A program made the translations under genes and the position numbers. From positions 248,001-312,000 of the forward strand of contig NZ_JAAMPJ010000008.1 of the NCBI RefSeq assembly GCF_011067745.1: a DNA stretch of 64,000 nucleotides, given 5' to 3'. The notes under the pieces are model-generated. The model searched no databases and was not told where the DNA came from. It worked only from the letters and a program-made list of their open reading frames with translations. This stretch comes from Lentzea alba (GTDB taxonomy: Bacteria; Actinomycetota; Actinomycetes; Mycobacteriales; Pseudonocardiaceae). Of this stretch, positions 1-8,582 are shown piece by piece (position 1 is the stretch's first letter; every line of letters begins with the position of its first letter).

Positions 1-483
1 TTGCCGGGAAACGCGTTCGACCTGGTCCACGCCCGTCTGGTGCTGTTCCACCTCCCCGCCCGCGACGCCGTCCTGCGCAAGCTGCGCGACTCGTTGCGTC
101 CCGGCGGCTGGCTCGTGCTGGAGGAGTTCGACTGCCTCCCGCTCGAAGTGCTCTCGGCGGCACCCGACGACGCAAAGCTGATCATGCGGGTGAAGAACGC
201 CCTGCTGACGTTGCTCGACCACGCCGGCGCGGAGCTCGCGTGGGGCGCGCGCATCGAGAAGGCGCTGCTCGACACCGGCCTCAACGACGTCAGCGGCTCC
301 CGCGAGGTGCAGGAGTGGGAGGGCGGCTCAGCGGGGTGCCGCCTGCTCGCCACGACCGCGCGCAAGGTACGGGACCGGCTGCCGCTCTCCGACGAGGAGT
401 TCGACCGCTATCTCGAGCTCATGGCGTCACCGGAGACCGTCGTCAGCTCGTACGCGATCTGCAGCGCGCAAGGTCGTCGATAA
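1..483 (+). CDS. SAM-dependent methyltransferase, C-terminal part (5' end outside window)
   Basis: Open from the first base, so the N-terminal part with the glycine-rich SAM-binding loop is missing. What remains reads FDLVHARLVLFHLP followed by LRPGGWLVLEEFD, the typical post-I and motif III region of class I (Rossmann) methyltransferases of the UbiE/Methyltransf_11 kind. The substrate cannot be told from this piece. A GC hairpin follows about 25 bases after the TAA stop and separates it from the convergent asnB. The in-frame TTG at base 1 is not taken as a real start. Confidence 0.75.
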   Translation: MPGNAFDLVHARLVLFHLPARDAVLRKLRDSLRPGGWLVLEEFDCLPLEVLSAAPDDAKLIMRVKNALLTLLDHAGAELAWGARIEKALLDTGLNDVSGSREVQEWEGGSAGCRLLATTARKVRDRLPLSDEEFDRYLELMASPETVVSSYAICSAQGRR

Positions 484-505
484 GAGCTAGGGACGGAGAT
501 GAGAA

Positions 506-529
506 AGGGCCCCTCCGCAGAGGGGCCCT
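506..529. terminator. bidirectional hairpin terminator
   Basis: Perfect 10-bp stem (AGGGCCCCTC / GAGGGGCCCT) with a CGCA loop, placed between the convergent methyltransferase and asnB stops. No long T-tract, as is usual in actinomycetes. Confidence 0.8.
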
Positions 530-535
530 GATCCG

Positions 536-2464
536 CTAGAGCTTGACCGGGTAGTGCGGTTCCGGCACCACCGGCTTGATGCGGTCCTCGACGAAGATGC
601 CGTGCCAGATCATGAACACCAGCAGCGCCCAGATGCGGCGGCTGTGGTCGAGCACGCCGGAACGGTGCTCCTCGATCAGCCGCAGCACCGCGGTCTTGTC
701 GAGGTACTGGTCGGTCTGCGAGCTGCGCACGACGTCGACGGCCCAGTCGTGCATCTCGTCCTTGAGCCAGTGCCGGATCGGCACCGGGAAGCCGAGCTTG
801 CGGCGGTTCAGCACGTGCGCCGGCACGATGTCGCGGATCGCCTTGCGCAGCGCGAACTTCGTGGTGTCCGGCGTGATCTTCAACTCGCTCGGGATCTGCG
901 AGGCGATCTTGAAGACCTCGGGGTCCAGGAACGGGACGCGCAGCTCCAGCGAGTTCGCCATGGTCATCTTGTCGGCCTTGACCAGGATGTCGCCGCGCAG
1001 CCATGTGAACAGGTCGACGTGCTGCATGCGCGTGACCGGGTCCCAGTTGCTCGACTCGCGGTACGGCTGAGCCGTGACGTCCATGTGCGACACGTTCGGG
1101 TCGTACGTGCGCAACACCTGGCGCAGGTGGTCGTCGAGGAAGATGCGCGCGTTGCCGTAGTAGCGCTCCTCCAGCGTGAGCGCGCCACGACGCAGCAGGT
1201 CCTTGCCGCGCACGCCGTGCGGGATCTTCGTCGAGACCTTGCCCATCGCCTTGCGCAGCGCACCGGGCACCTTCTCGAACGCCGACAGCGACAACGGCTC
1301 GCGGTAGATCGTGTACCCGCCGAACAGCTCGTCCGCGCCCTCACCGGACAACACGACCTTCACGTGCTGACGCGCCTCACGGGCGATGAACCACAACGGC
1401 ACCAGCGCCGGGTCGGCCACCGGGTCGTCGAGGTACCAGGTGATCAACGGCAGGGAGTCCATCATCTCCTGCGCGCTGACCGTGCGGACCACGTGCTTCA
1501 CGCCGATCAGCGCCGCGGACTCGGCGGCCACGTCGACCTCGGAGAAGCCCTGGCGCTCGAAACCGGTGGTGAACGTGATCAGGTCCGGGTTGTGCTCCTT
1601 GGCGAGCGCCGCGACCACGGTCGAGTCGATGCCGCCGGACAGGAACGAGCCGACCGTCACGTCCGCGCGCATGTGCTTGGCGACCGAGTCGCGCAACGCC
1701 GAGGTGATCTCGTCGTACAGCGCGTCCGCCTCGGCCTCGCTGCGGACCGTGCGCACCCTGAAGTTCGCGGGGAAGTAGCGCTCGAACTGCGGCGTCTCGC
1801 CCGGCACCAGCGTGAACGAGTGGCCGGACTCGACGCGGAAGATCTGGTCGTGCAGCGAGGCGGGCTCGGGCACGTACTGCAGGGTCAGGTAGTGCTGCAG
1901 GCCCTTGACGTTCATCTGCGGGTTGATCGCGAGCGTGCGGGCGAGCTCCAGCAGGATCTTCTTCTCGCTGGAGAACCCGACGCCGAGCTGGCCCTGCGCC
2001 CAGTACAGCGGCTTGATGCCGAACGGGTCGCGGCCGCCGAACAGCATCTTGCGCTCGGCGTCCCAGATGATGAAGGCGAACATGCCGCGCAGCTTCGTGA
2101 TCGCCGCGGCGCCGAAGTAGTGGTAGGCCGCGACGATGGTCTCGGTGTCGCCGTCGGTGTGGAAGACCGCGCCGTACTTCTCGGTGAGCTCGGCGCGCAG
2201 CTCCAGGTAGTTGTAGATCTCGCCGTTGAAGTTGATCGTGTACCGGCTCGGCGACTCCGGCGGGCCCCACGTCAGGGGCTGGTGGGAGTGCTCGATGTCG
2301 ATGATGGCGAGGCGGTTGAAGCCGAACACGACCTCGTCGACCCGCCGGGTGCCGCTCTCGTCGGGGCCGCGGTGCCGCATGCAGCGCAGAGCGGCCTCCA
2401 CCGCCGGGCGGGCGCTCTCGGCCTCGTTCTCGCTAGGGCAAACAAGTCCTGCCAGGCCGCACAA
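536..2464 (-). CDS. asnB: asparagine synthetase (glutamine-hydrolysing), AsnB/LtsA type
   Basis: A 642-residue class II glutamine amidotransferase. It starts at a TTG followed directly by CGLAG, so that Cys2 becomes the N-terminal nucleophile after Met removal; this dictates the start. A GAGAGG-like ribosome site lies about 10 bases upstream. The glutaminase domain fills about residues 2-200 (RHRGPDESG, NFNGEIYN), and the synthetase PP-loop SGGIDST lies near residue 276. The known reaction is ATP-dependent amide transfer to aspartate. In mycobacteria and corynebacteria the homologue beside ctaC (AsnB/LtsA) is linked to amidation of diaminopimelate in peptidoglycan, so a cell-wall role is as likely as asparagine supply. 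It is divergent from ctaC, with about 190 bases between them. Confidence 0.93.
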   Translation of the reverse strand: MCGLAGLVCPSENEAESARPAVEAALRCMRHRGPDESGTRRVDEVVFGFNRLAIIDIEHSHQPLTWGPPESPSRYTINFNGEIYNYLELRAELTEKYGAVFHTDGDTETIVAAYHYFGAAAITKLRGMFAFIIWDAERKMLFGGRDPFGIKPLYWAQGQLGVGFSSEKKILLELARTLAINPQMNVKGLQHYLTLQYVPEPASLHDQIFRVESGHSFTLVPGETPQFERYFPANFRVRTVRSEAEADALYDEITSALRDSVAKHMRADVTVGSFLSGGIDSTVVAALAKEHNPDLITFTTGFERQGFSEVDVAAESAALIGVKHVVRTVSAQEMMDSLPLITWYLDDPVADPALVPLWFIAREARQHVKVVLSGEGADELFGGYTIYREPLSLSAFEKVPGALRKAMGKVSTKIPHGVRGKDLLRRGALTLEERYYGNARIFLDDHLRQVLRTYDPNVSHMDVTAQPYRESSNWDPVTRMQHVDLFTWLRGDILVKADKMTMANSLELRVPFLDPEVFKIASQIPSELKITPDTTKFALRKAIRDIVPAHVLNRRKLGFPVPIRHWLKDEMHDWAVDVVRSSQTDQYLDKTAVLRLIEEHRSGVLDHSRRIWALLVFMIWHGIFVEDRIKPVVPEPHYPVKL

Positions 2465-2656
2465 GGCTCTCGCACCTCTCAAGAAACACGACGGGGAAGT
2501 CCACGGGGAGACCTCAGTATGCCGAAGCGGCTCTGTGTGACCGAAACTGCACCGCAGCGGCGGTGCCCCCAAGGGGTGAGCGCGGTTGCGCTGGGCTACG
2601 CTCCCGCTTGATCCGTTGGCACGGCCAGTAGTTGTGAACGAGGAGGCGGGCGAGCA

Positions 2657-3589
2657 GTGGGCCTGAAGGAGGGCACCAGGGCATCCCGGCTGGCGAAGAC
2701 CGCCGGGCTGGTCGGCCTGGTCGGTATCGGGGCCACCGGTTGCTCCACGGACGAGGTGCTGCGCTTCGGATGGCCGGAGGCCGTCACGCCGCAGGCCGAC
2801 AAGATGCGCGAGCTCTGGACCTGGTCCGTGATCGCCGCGCTCGTCGTCGGCGTCATCGTGTGGGGCCTGATCCTGTGGTCCGTGGTGTTCCACCGCAAGA
2901 AGTCGGAGGAGCTGCCGCGTCAGACGGCGTACAACCTCCCGCTGGAGATCGTGCTCATCGTCGTGCCGACGGTGATCGTGGCGGTGCTGTTCTACTTCAC
3001 CGCGGTCACGCAGAACTACGTCACGGACAAGTCGGGCAAGCCCGACGTGAACGTCGACGTGATCGCGTTCCAGTGGAACTGGGAGTTCCAGTACCCGGAC
3101 CACAAGACCGAAGAGGGCAAGGTCGTCAGCACGGTCGGCACCTCGGGTGAGGTCCCGATCATGGTGCTGCCGGCGCACAAGCGCATCCAGTTCACGCTGC
3201 GCTCGACGGACGTCATCCACTCGTTCTTCGTGCCGGAGTTCCACTTCAAGCGGGACGTCTTCCCGCAGCCGGAGAAGAACAACCAGGACAACGTCTTCCA
3301 GATCGACCAGATCGACCGTCCGGGTGCGTTCGTCGGCCGTTGCGCCGAGCTCTGCGGCTCGTACCACGCGGTGATGAACTTCGAGGTCCGCGCCCTGAAC
3401 GAGGCCGACTTCGACAAGTACATCGAGCTCCGCAAGGAAGTGAACGCCAAGACGGGCAAGCCGTACACCACGGCTGAGGCGCTCTCGCAGGTCAACTGCG
3501 GTGAGCTGTGCGCGCCGCTGGCCACGACGACCACCCCGTTCAACACCGACCGGACGGCCCGTGAGGCCTCCGGCGCGGGTCAGAAGTAG
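2657..3589 (+). CDS. ctaC: cytochrome c oxidase subunit II
   Basis: Subunit II of the aa3 oxidase, which carries the CuA electron-entry site on the outer face of the membrane. The 310-residue product has a lipoprotein-type leader (GATGC, lipid-modifiable Cys29), two membrane segments (about 55-80 and 95-120) and a CuA cupredoxin domain with Cys229, Cys233, His237 and Met240 in CAELCGSYHAVM. The start is GTG with GAGGAGG about 10 bases upstream. It is followed after 14 bases by ctaF, an arrangement typical of actinobacteria, where the oxidase forms a supercomplex with the bcc complex encoded further down at ctaE-qcrCAB. Confidence 0.96.
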   Translation: MGLKEGTRASRLAKTAGLVGLVGIGATGCSTDEVLRFGWPEAVTPQADKMRELWTWSVIAALVVGVIVWGLILWSVVFHRKKSEELPRQTAYNLPLEIVLIVVPTVIVAVLFYFTAVTQNYVTDKSGKPDVNVDVIAFQWNWEFQYPDHKTEEGKVVSTVGTSGEVPIMVLPAHKRIQFTLRSTDVIHSFFVPEFHFKRDVFPQPEKNNQDNVFQIDQIDRPGAFVGRCAELCGSYHAVMNFEVRALNEADFDKYIELRKEVNAKTGKPYTTAEALSQVNCGELCAPLATTTTPFNTDRTAREASGAGQK

Positions 3590-3603
3590 GGACACGCCCC
3601 GCG

Positions 3604-4020
3604 ATGAAGATCGAAGCTCGCGTATTCGACCTGGTGATGGCCTTCTCGTTCCTGATGGCCGTCGTCTACGGCTACTGGACGCACCTGGCGACCGGCCACG
3701 TCGAGCCCACCGGCACGGTGGCGCTCGCGCTGACCGGTGGCCTGGCCCTCATCACCGGCACCTACTTCCGGTTCGTCGCCCGCCGCATCGAGGTGCGGCC
3801 GGAGGACAACCCCGACGCCGAGGTGTCCGACGGCGCTGGTGAGCTGGGCTTCTTCAGCCCCGGCTCGTACTGGCCGGTCGGTCTCGCGGCCGCCGCGGGA
3901 ACCGCGGCTGTCGGCGTGGCGTTCTGGCACGTGTGGCTGCTGGTGATCGGCGTCGTCCTGGTGCTGATCATGGTCGGCGGCCTGGTGTTCGAGTACCACA
4001 CCGGCCCGAACCACGACTGA
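3604..4020 (+). CDS. ctaF: cytochrome c oxidase subunit IV, actinobacterial type
   Basis: A 138-residue membrane protein with four predicted hydrophobic helices (about 5-30, 35-60, 85-108 and 110-132). Size, composition and position right after ctaC match CtaF, the small fourth subunit of actinobacterial aa3 oxidase. ATG start 14 bases after the ctaC stop, so the two genes are cotranscribed. A strong hairpin (4052-4089) ends the unit. Confidence 0.9.
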   Translation: MKIEARVFDLVMAFSFLMAVVYGYWTHLATGHVEPTGTVALALTGGLALITGTYFRFVARRIEVRPEDNPDAEVSDGAGELGFFSPGSYWPVGLAAAAGTAAVGVAFWHVWLLVIGVVLVLIMVGGLVFEYHTGPNHD

Positions 4021-4023
4021 CAA

Positions 4024-4177
4024 CCGATATCCGGTATATCGGATATCGCTTGGCTGAGGCCCTCTCCGTTCGCGGAGGGGGCCTCAGCCGTTTCCGCGAA
4101 CCGATATCCAGTATGTGATGTATTGCATATCGGATTGCCATGCCCGATATGCCGTGTCCGATATATCGCATATCGCG
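4024..4177. repeat. cluster of ATAT-rich elements between convergent genes
   Basis: Three copies of the dispersed ATAT element in the ctaF/plsC convergent gap. Bases 4024-4048 contain GATATCCG and CGGATATC arms around a six-base centre. Bases 4101-4133 have CCGATAT and ATATCGG as outer arms. Bases 4160-4173 match GATATATYGSATAT exactly. The terminator 4052-4089 lies between the first two, and the stem of the second terminator begins at the end of the last one. No gene is seen in this 224-base gap. Confidence 0.75.
4052..4089 (+). terminator. terminator of ctaC-ctaF
   Basis: A 17-bp stem with one G-T pair and a TTCG tetraloop, 30 bases after the ctaF stop. Confidence 0.85.
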
Positions 4178-4220
4178 AGAAAGGCCCGTCCCGCCATCAC
4201 GGCGGGACGGGCCTTTCTCG
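4176..4220 (-). terminator. terminator for the downstream minus-strand acyltransferase gene
   Basis: Perfect 20-bp inverted repeat (stem 4176-4195 and 4201-4220) with loop ATCAC, 25 bases beyond the stop of the convergent acyltransferase. It can also stop plus-strand read-through. Confidence 0.85.
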
Positions 4221-4244
4221 GGTCCTCAGTGAGCCTCTGCAGCG

Positions 4245-4916
4245 TTACGCGGCGACCGGCGTCTTTTGGTACGCGTCGACGTACTCCTGGCCACTCAGGT
4301 CCAGGATGCGGTAGATGATCTCGTCGGTGACGCTGCGCAGGACCGGCAGCGACTCCTGCATGCCGTCGTAGCGGCTGAAGTCGAGCGGCTCACCGAAGCG
4401 GACCGTCACCGGGACGATCTTCGGGAACCTGCTGCCGACCGGCTGCACCTTGTCCGTGCCGATGATGCCGACCGGCACGACCGGAGCCCCGGACTCCAGT
4501 GCCATGCGGGCGACGCCCGTGCGGCCGCGGTGGAGCTTGCCGTCGAGCGAGCGGGTGCCCTCCGGGTAGATCGCGAAGGCGTCGCCGCGCGCGAGGATCT
4601 CGGCGGCGGTGTCGAGCGCGGCGCGCGCGTCACGGCCCTTGCCGCGGTGCACCGGCACGTGGCCCATCGAGGAGAAGAACCAGCGAGAGAGCGACCCCTT
4701 CACCCCGGTGCCGGTGAAGTACTCCGCCTTCGCGAGGAACGACACACGCCGCGGCACCACCATGGGCATCACGACGCTGTCGATGAAGCTGAGGTGGTTC
4801 GCCGCCAGGATGACCGGGCCGTCGGTGGGGATGTTCTCCAGCCCTTCCACCACAGGGCGGTAGACGACACGGGCTGCGCGCGCGACGACATGCTTCATCA
4901 CCGGGTAGAGGACCAT
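4245..4916 (-). CDS. 1-acylglycerol-3-phosphate acyltransferase family (PlsC-like)
   Basis: A 223-residue LPLAT-family protein with the H-X4-D catalytic box NHLSFID and the EGTRS motif that binds the acceptor phosphate. It would transfer an acyl group from acyl-CoA or acyl-ACP to a lyso-lipid at the inner membrane. The start ATG at 4916 has TGGAGG just upstream; an earlier in-frame ATG at 4982 adds 22 unconserved-looking residues. A second PlsC-like gene of the same subtype lies at 29475-30209, and both end in a segment containing LSGQEYVD. The exact acceptor (phosphatidate or phosphatidylinositol mannosides) cannot be told from sequence alone. Confidence 0.88.
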   Translation of the reverse strand: MVLYPVMKHVVARAARVVYRPVVEGLENIPTDGPVILAANHLSFIDSVVMPMVVPRRVSFLAKAEYFTGTGVKGSLSRWFFSSMGHVPVHRGKGRDARAALDTAAEILARGDAFAIYPEGTRSLDGKLHRGRTGVARMALESGAPVVPVGIIGTDKVQPVGSRFPKIVPVTVRFGEPLDFSRYDGMQESLPVLRSVTDEIIYRILDLSGQEYVDAYQKTPVAA

Positions 4917-5058
4917 GCCTCCAGCATTCCAGGTGGCGATTGCCGCCGCGTTACCACGTGGTGCGCATCTCCGGCCCGTCACTCGCTCGGACTACCCCGA
5001 TGCGGCGGCCGTGCGAGGACGGTCACGCGCCGACGACGACGCGTGACCGAAACGCCCG

Positions 5059-6123
5059 CTACCCCTTCAAAGAGGCTGAGAGTTCCACCCAGCGGCTCAA
5101 CAGCGTCGCCGCGTTACCTGAGTCGATGGCGTCGGCCGCGCGGCTCAGCGAGGCCGACAGGTCGGCGTGCAGGTCGTCGGAGAACCCGCCGTGCGCCGCG
5201 ATGGCCCCGGCGGCGTTCACGAGCACCGCGTCGCGCACCGAACCGGCCTTGCCGGCCACGAGATCGCGGACCACCTGAGCGTTGACGGACGCGTCGCCGC
5301 CCTTCAGGTCCTCCTCGCGAGCGGGCTTCACGCCGAGCACCACCGGGTCGATGGTCTCCGCGCGCACCTCGCCGTCCTGCGCGAGCCACGCGGACGTCGT
5401 CGTGGTCGTGGTGATCTCGTCGAGGCCGTCGTCGCCGCGCACCACCAGCGCGGTGTGGCGGCGGCGGGCGAACACGCCGGCGATCAGCGGCGCCGCGGCG
5501 GCACGGGCGCAGCCGATCAGGCCGACCTGGGGCTGTGCCGGGTTCGTCAGCGGGCCGAGCAGGTTGAACGACGTCGGGATGCCGATCTCGCGCCGCACCG
5601 GACCGGCGTGCCGGAAGCCGGGGTGGAACACCGGCGCGAAGCAGAAACCGATGCCCAGTTCGGCCACGGTCGCCCGCACGCCGTCGGGCGGCAGGTCGAT
5701 CGCGACGCCCAGCGCCTCCAGCACGTCCGCCGTGCCGCACTGCGACGACGCCGCGCGGTTGCCGTGCTTCACCACCGGCACACCGGCGGCGGCCGTGACG
5801 ATCGCGGCCATCGTCGAAATGTTCACCGAACCGGAATGATCACCGCCGGTGCCCACGATGTCCGTCGCCCGCACGCCCACCTCGAACCGCCGGGCGTGGT
5901 TGAGCATCATCGTGGCGAGGCCGTCGATCTCCTCCGGCGTCTCGCCCTTGGCGCGCAACGCGACGACGAACGCCGCGATCTGCGCGGGCGTCGCCTCGCC
6001 CGACATGACCCGGTCCATGCCCCAGGCCGTGTCGTCGGCGGTCAGGTCGACACCGTCCAGCAGTCTGTTGAGCAGCGAAGGCCACGTGCGCACCGGCGCA
6101 CTTTCTGACGCATCTCCTGGCAC
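5059..6123 (-). CDS. trpD: anthranilate phosphoribosyltransferase
   Basis: Second step of tryptophan synthesis: transfer of phosphoribose from PRPP to anthranilate. The 354-residue product has the glycine-rich PRPP loop GTGGD near residue 91, KHGNRAASS near 121 and a family-typical length. GTG start, four bases downstream of the stop of the receiver-like gene, so the two probably share an mRNA. trpD next to ctaE-qcrCAB is the known mycobacterial arrangement, away from other trp genes. Confidence 0.95.
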   Translation of the reverse strand: MPGDASESAPVRTWPSLLNRLLDGVDLTADDTAWGMDRVMSGEATPAQIAAFVVALRAKGETPEEIDGLATMMLNHARRFEVGVRATDIVGTGGDHSGSVNISTMAAIVTAAAGVPVVKHGNRAASSQCGTADVLEALGVAIDLPPDGVRATVAELGIGFCFAPVFHPGFRHAGPVRREIGIPTSFNLLGPLTNPAQPQVGLIGCARAAAAPLIAGVFARRRHTALVVRGDDGLDEITTTTTTSAWLAQDGEVRAETIDPVVLGVKPAREEDLKGGDASVNAQVVRDLVAGKAGSVRDAVLVNAAGAIAAHGGFSDDLHADLSASLSRAADAIDSGNAATLLSRWVELSASLKG

Positions 6124-6126
6124 GGC

Positions 6127-6537
6127 TCAGCCCTTGACGACGGGAACAGCCGAGCCCCGCAGCACCTCGGCCACGGTCTCGGCGGCGGCCAGCGGGTCGA
6201 GCGGGTGCACGAGCACCGCGTCGGCCTGTGACCAGGTCGCGAGCCAGCGGTCGTCCTTGCGGCGCACCGCCACGACGATCGGCGGGCAGTTGGTGATCTC
6301 GTCCTTGAGCTGACGGGACAGGCCCATGCCACCGGTCGGCTGCGCCTCGCCGTCGAGGATCAGCAGGTCGACGGTGCCGTTGTCCACCTCGTAGAGGACG
6401 TCGGCGATCGCACCGGCCTCGACGAAGTCGACGCGCGAGAGGTCCGGCGCCGGACGGCGGCCGACGGCAGTGATGATCGTCTCACGCACCTCGGGCCGGT
6501 GGCTGAACACCAGGATCTTCGTGGTCTGCGTGCTCAT
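6127..6537 (-). CDS. degenerate response-regulator receiver-like protein
   Basis: A 136-residue stand-alone protein with a CheY-like fold pattern: a first strand ILVFSHRP, then DLLILDGEA with Asp62 at the phospho-acceptor position, and a last strand ADAVLVHPLDP. Two conserved features are missing. The acidic pair after strand 1 is Ser-His, and the usual Lys before Pro in strand 5 is His. This suggests a pseudo-receiver that does not use Mg-dependent phosphotransfer. There is no output domain and no kinase nearby. It starts at ATG with GGAGG upstream and is read into trpD with a three-base gap. Confidence 0.7.
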   Translation of the reverse strand: MSTQTTKILVFSHRPEVRETIITAVGRRPAPDLSRVDFVEAGAIADVLYEVDNGTVDLLILDGEAQPTGGMGLSRQLKDEITNCPPIVVAVRRKDDRWLATWSQADAVLVHPLDPLAAAETVAEVLRGSAVPVVKG

Positions 6538-6603
6538 CTCACGATCCTCCAGAAAGTGACCCCAAAGAGAGTGACCCCAAGAGCGGTCAAGGTCGCCGCG
6601 ATG

Positions 6604-7005
6604 CTATCGGGCGGGTTGCAGCGCGTCCCACCCCAGGGCTTCCCCGCCCAGTCGCTGGGCGAGCGACGCCATCCGCGAACGCTCCTGGGAGCAGTGCAAC
6701 GCATCCAGTTTCTGCACTCGACTGATATGCGATATATCACCTTCGACAAGCACCCAGCCGTCCGGCGTCAGCAACTCTCGCGCGCGTTCTACCTGGTCAG
6801 CGGGGATGCGCACGTGGTGCCGGAGCACCGCGAGCTCGTCGGGACGCCACCGCGGGGAACGGGCCAGAGCGGCCGAGTCGGCCTCGACGATGTCGAACGC
6901 CTCGACGACCACGACGAGCGTCGGGTCGTCGATCGACAACGCCGGTTCGTCCTCTCGCCCCACGAGTTGGCGCAGCATGTCCCGCAATCGGCCCAGCAAG
7001 CCCAT
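6604..7005 (-). CDS. conserved hypothetical protein, divergent from ctaE
   Basis: A 133-residue soluble protein I do not recognise. The ATG at 7005 has a GGGAGA ribosome site, and the gene begins with MGLLGRLRDML. No signal peptide or membrane helix. The C-terminal half has alternating charged helices (PADQVERARELL, SLAQRLGG). It carries an exact ATAT element at 6725-6738 that encodes DISHI with a rare ATA codon. It is divergent from ctaE with about 100 bases between, and the trpD pair lies downstream on the same strand. Confidence 0.65.
   Translation of the reverse strand: MGLLGRLRDMLRQLVGREDEPALSIDDPTLVVVVEAFDIVEADSAALARSPRWRPDELAVLRHHVRIPADQVERARELLTPDGWVLVEGDISHISRVQKLDALHCSQERSRMASLAQRLGGEALGWDALQPAR
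6722..6740 (-). repeat. ATAT element inside a coding sequence
   Basis: On the minus strand 6738-6725 reads GATATATCGCATAT, an exact match to the dispersed consensus, flanked by GT and CAG. It lies within the 6604-7005 coding sequence. Confidence 0.8.
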
Positions 7006-7095
7006 CCGTTGATCTCCCTCGCGATCACCCGCCGTGTGACCCAGCCGACCCATGATCCGCGCAGGACCCGATGGGCGGACGGAAATTCCGCAGGC

Positions 7096-7101
7096 AATAA
7101 T
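7096..7101 (+). promoter_or_regulatory. possible -10 hexamer for leaderless ctaE
   Basis: AATAAT seven bases before the GTG at 7109. It is weaker than the other TANNNT boxes in the window because its first base is A. Confidence 0.4.
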
Positions 7102-7108
7102 GCTGCGC

Positions 7109-7708
7109 GTGACCACGGCAGCGCCTTCAATCGGCCAGCGCGTGCACTCGCTGAACCGCCCGAACATGGTCAGCGTCGGCACGATCGTCTGGCTGTCCAG
7201 CGAGCTCATGTTCTTCGCTGGCCTCTTCGCCATGTTCTTCACGGTGAAGGCCCAGAACGAGGGACCTTGGCCCCCGCCCCCCACCCACCTGAACGTCCCC
7301 TACGCGTCGGTCTTCACGATCATCCTGGTCGCGTCGTCCTTCACGTGTCAGTGGGGCGTCTTCGCGGCGGAGCGCGGTGACGTCTTCGGCCTGCGTCGCT
7401 GGTACATCGTGACGCTGATCATGGGAGCGATCTTCGTCGCCGGCCAGGCGGGTGAGTACATCGAGCTCGTGGAGCACGGCACCACGATCCCGTCGTCGGC
7501 CTACGGCACGGTCTTCTTCCTGACGACCGGCTTCCACGGCCTGCACGTCATCGGCGGTCTGATCGCGTTCGTCTTCCTGTTGATCCGGACGAAGCTCAGC
7601 AAGTTCACGCCGGCACAGGCCACCGCATCGATCGTCGTGTCGTACTACTGGCACTTCGTCGACGTCGTGTGGATCGGCCTGTTCGCCATCATCTACATCG
7701 TGCCCTGA
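7109..7708 (+). CDS. ctaE: cytochrome c oxidase subunit III
   Basis: A 199-residue integral membrane subunit of the aa3 oxidase with five predicted helices. Diagnostic segments include [44 protein letters not shown] and the C-terminal [18 protein letters not shown] at 7109 is preferred because it matches the length known in mycobacteria and has a hexamer seven bases upstream; ATG at 7100 is the alternative. It heads ctaE-qcrC-qcrA-qcrB, the block encoding oxidase subunit III with the bcc complex that forms one supercomplex with it. Confidence 0.95.
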   Translation: MTTAAPSIGQRVHSLNRPNMVSVGTIVWLSSELMFFAGLFAMFFTVKAQNEGPWPPPPTHLNVPYASVFTIILVASSFTCQWGVFAAERGDVFGLRRWYIVTLIMGAIFVAGQAGEYIELVEHGTTIPSSAYGTVFFLTTGFHGLHVIGGLIAFVFLLIRTKLSKFTPAQATASIVVSYYWHFVDVVWIGLFAIIYIVP

Positions 7709-7769
7709 CCTAGTCAGCACGCAGCCAAGCCACGAGCTCCCGAACTGACAGCAAGGGTTGCCGCACACC

Positions 7770-8582
7770 ATGACCACCACTACGAAACGCCCGCGCGGCG
7801 CCCGCACGAAGCTGCGTCGCAGGGTCGCCGGTCTGCTCGCGCTGGGCTTCGCCCTGCTCAGCGCCGGCATGCTGTTCGCCGCGTTCGCCCCCCAGGCGCA
7901 GACCGCCTCGGCGCAGCAGCAGGACGCCCTGGTCCGCCAGGGCGAGCAGATCTACCTGAACACCTGCCTGAGTTGCCACGGCGAGTCTCTGCAGGGTGTC
8001 AAGGACCGCGGGCCGAGCCTGGTCGGCGTCGGCGACGCCGCGGTCTACTTCCAGACTTCCTCCGGCCGCATGCCCATGGCGCGGCAGGAGGCGCAGGCCA
8101 TCCGCAAGCCCGCGAAGCTCTCCCCCGAGCAGATCAACGCGCTGATGGCCTACATCACCGCGAACGGTGGCGAGGGCCCGAAGAAGCCCTCCGAGTCCGG
8201 TGAGGGCCTGCGCGGCGACAACCCGGCGCGTGGTGGCGAGCTCTTCCGCCTCAACTGCTCGAGCTGCCACAACTTCACGGGTCGTGGTGGCGCGCTGTCG
8301 TCCGGCAAGTTCGCGCCGGCGCTCGACGGCGTCACCGAGGACCAGATCTACACGGCGATGCTGACGGGCCCGCAGAACATGCCGAAGTTCGGCGAGCGCC
8401 AGCTCACGCCGGAAGAGAAGAAAGACATCATCGCGTACGTCAAGTCGGTCACCGACGGGAACAACAACTCCGGCGGTAACCCCCTGGGCGGGTTCGGACC
8501 CGTCTCGGAAGGCTTGATCGCGTTCATCGTGGGCATCGCCGCGCTCATCGGCGTGACCCTCTGGATCGGAGCCAAGGCATGA
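7770..8582 (+). CDS. qcrC: cytochrome bc1 complex dihaem cytochrome c subunit
   Basis: Passes electrons from the Rieske centre to the CuA of the oxidase without a soluble cytochrome c. The 270-residue product has an N-terminal signal/anchor helix, two haem c sites (Cys66-Cys69-His70 in CLSCH and Cys163-Cys166-His167 in CSSCH) and a C-terminal membrane helix (about 245-265). Two c-type haems in one subunit is the actinobacterial form. The ATG at 7770 is chosen with AAGGG upstream; an in-frame TTG lies 12 bases earlier. The stop overlaps the qcrA start by four bases. Confidence 0.95.
   Translation: MTTTTKRPRGARTKLRRRVAGLLALGFALLSAGMLFAAFAPQAQTASAQQQDALVRQGEQIYLNTCLSCHGESLQGVKDRGPSLVGVGDAAVYFQTSSGRMPMARQEAQAIRKPAKLSPEQINALMAYITANGGEGPKKPSESGEGLRGDNPARGGELFRLNCSSCHNFTGRGGALSSGKFAPALDGVTEDQIYTAMLTGPQNMPKFGERQLTPEEKKDIIAYVKSVTDGNNNSGGNPLGGFGPVSEGLIAFIVGIAALIGVTLWIGAKA

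Noticed and set aside
2465-3595. N-terminal extension of asnB across the ctaC gene
   Set aside because: The long minus-strand frame continues upstream, but the amidotransferase needs Cys directly after the start, which is met at TTG 2464; the remainder is antisense to ctaC and low in sense.
4020-4180. Short reading frames rich in Tyr, Ile and Ser within the ATAT cluster
   Set aside because: They arise from the repeated ATAT motif and the terminator stem, have no ribosome site, and occur in both directions.
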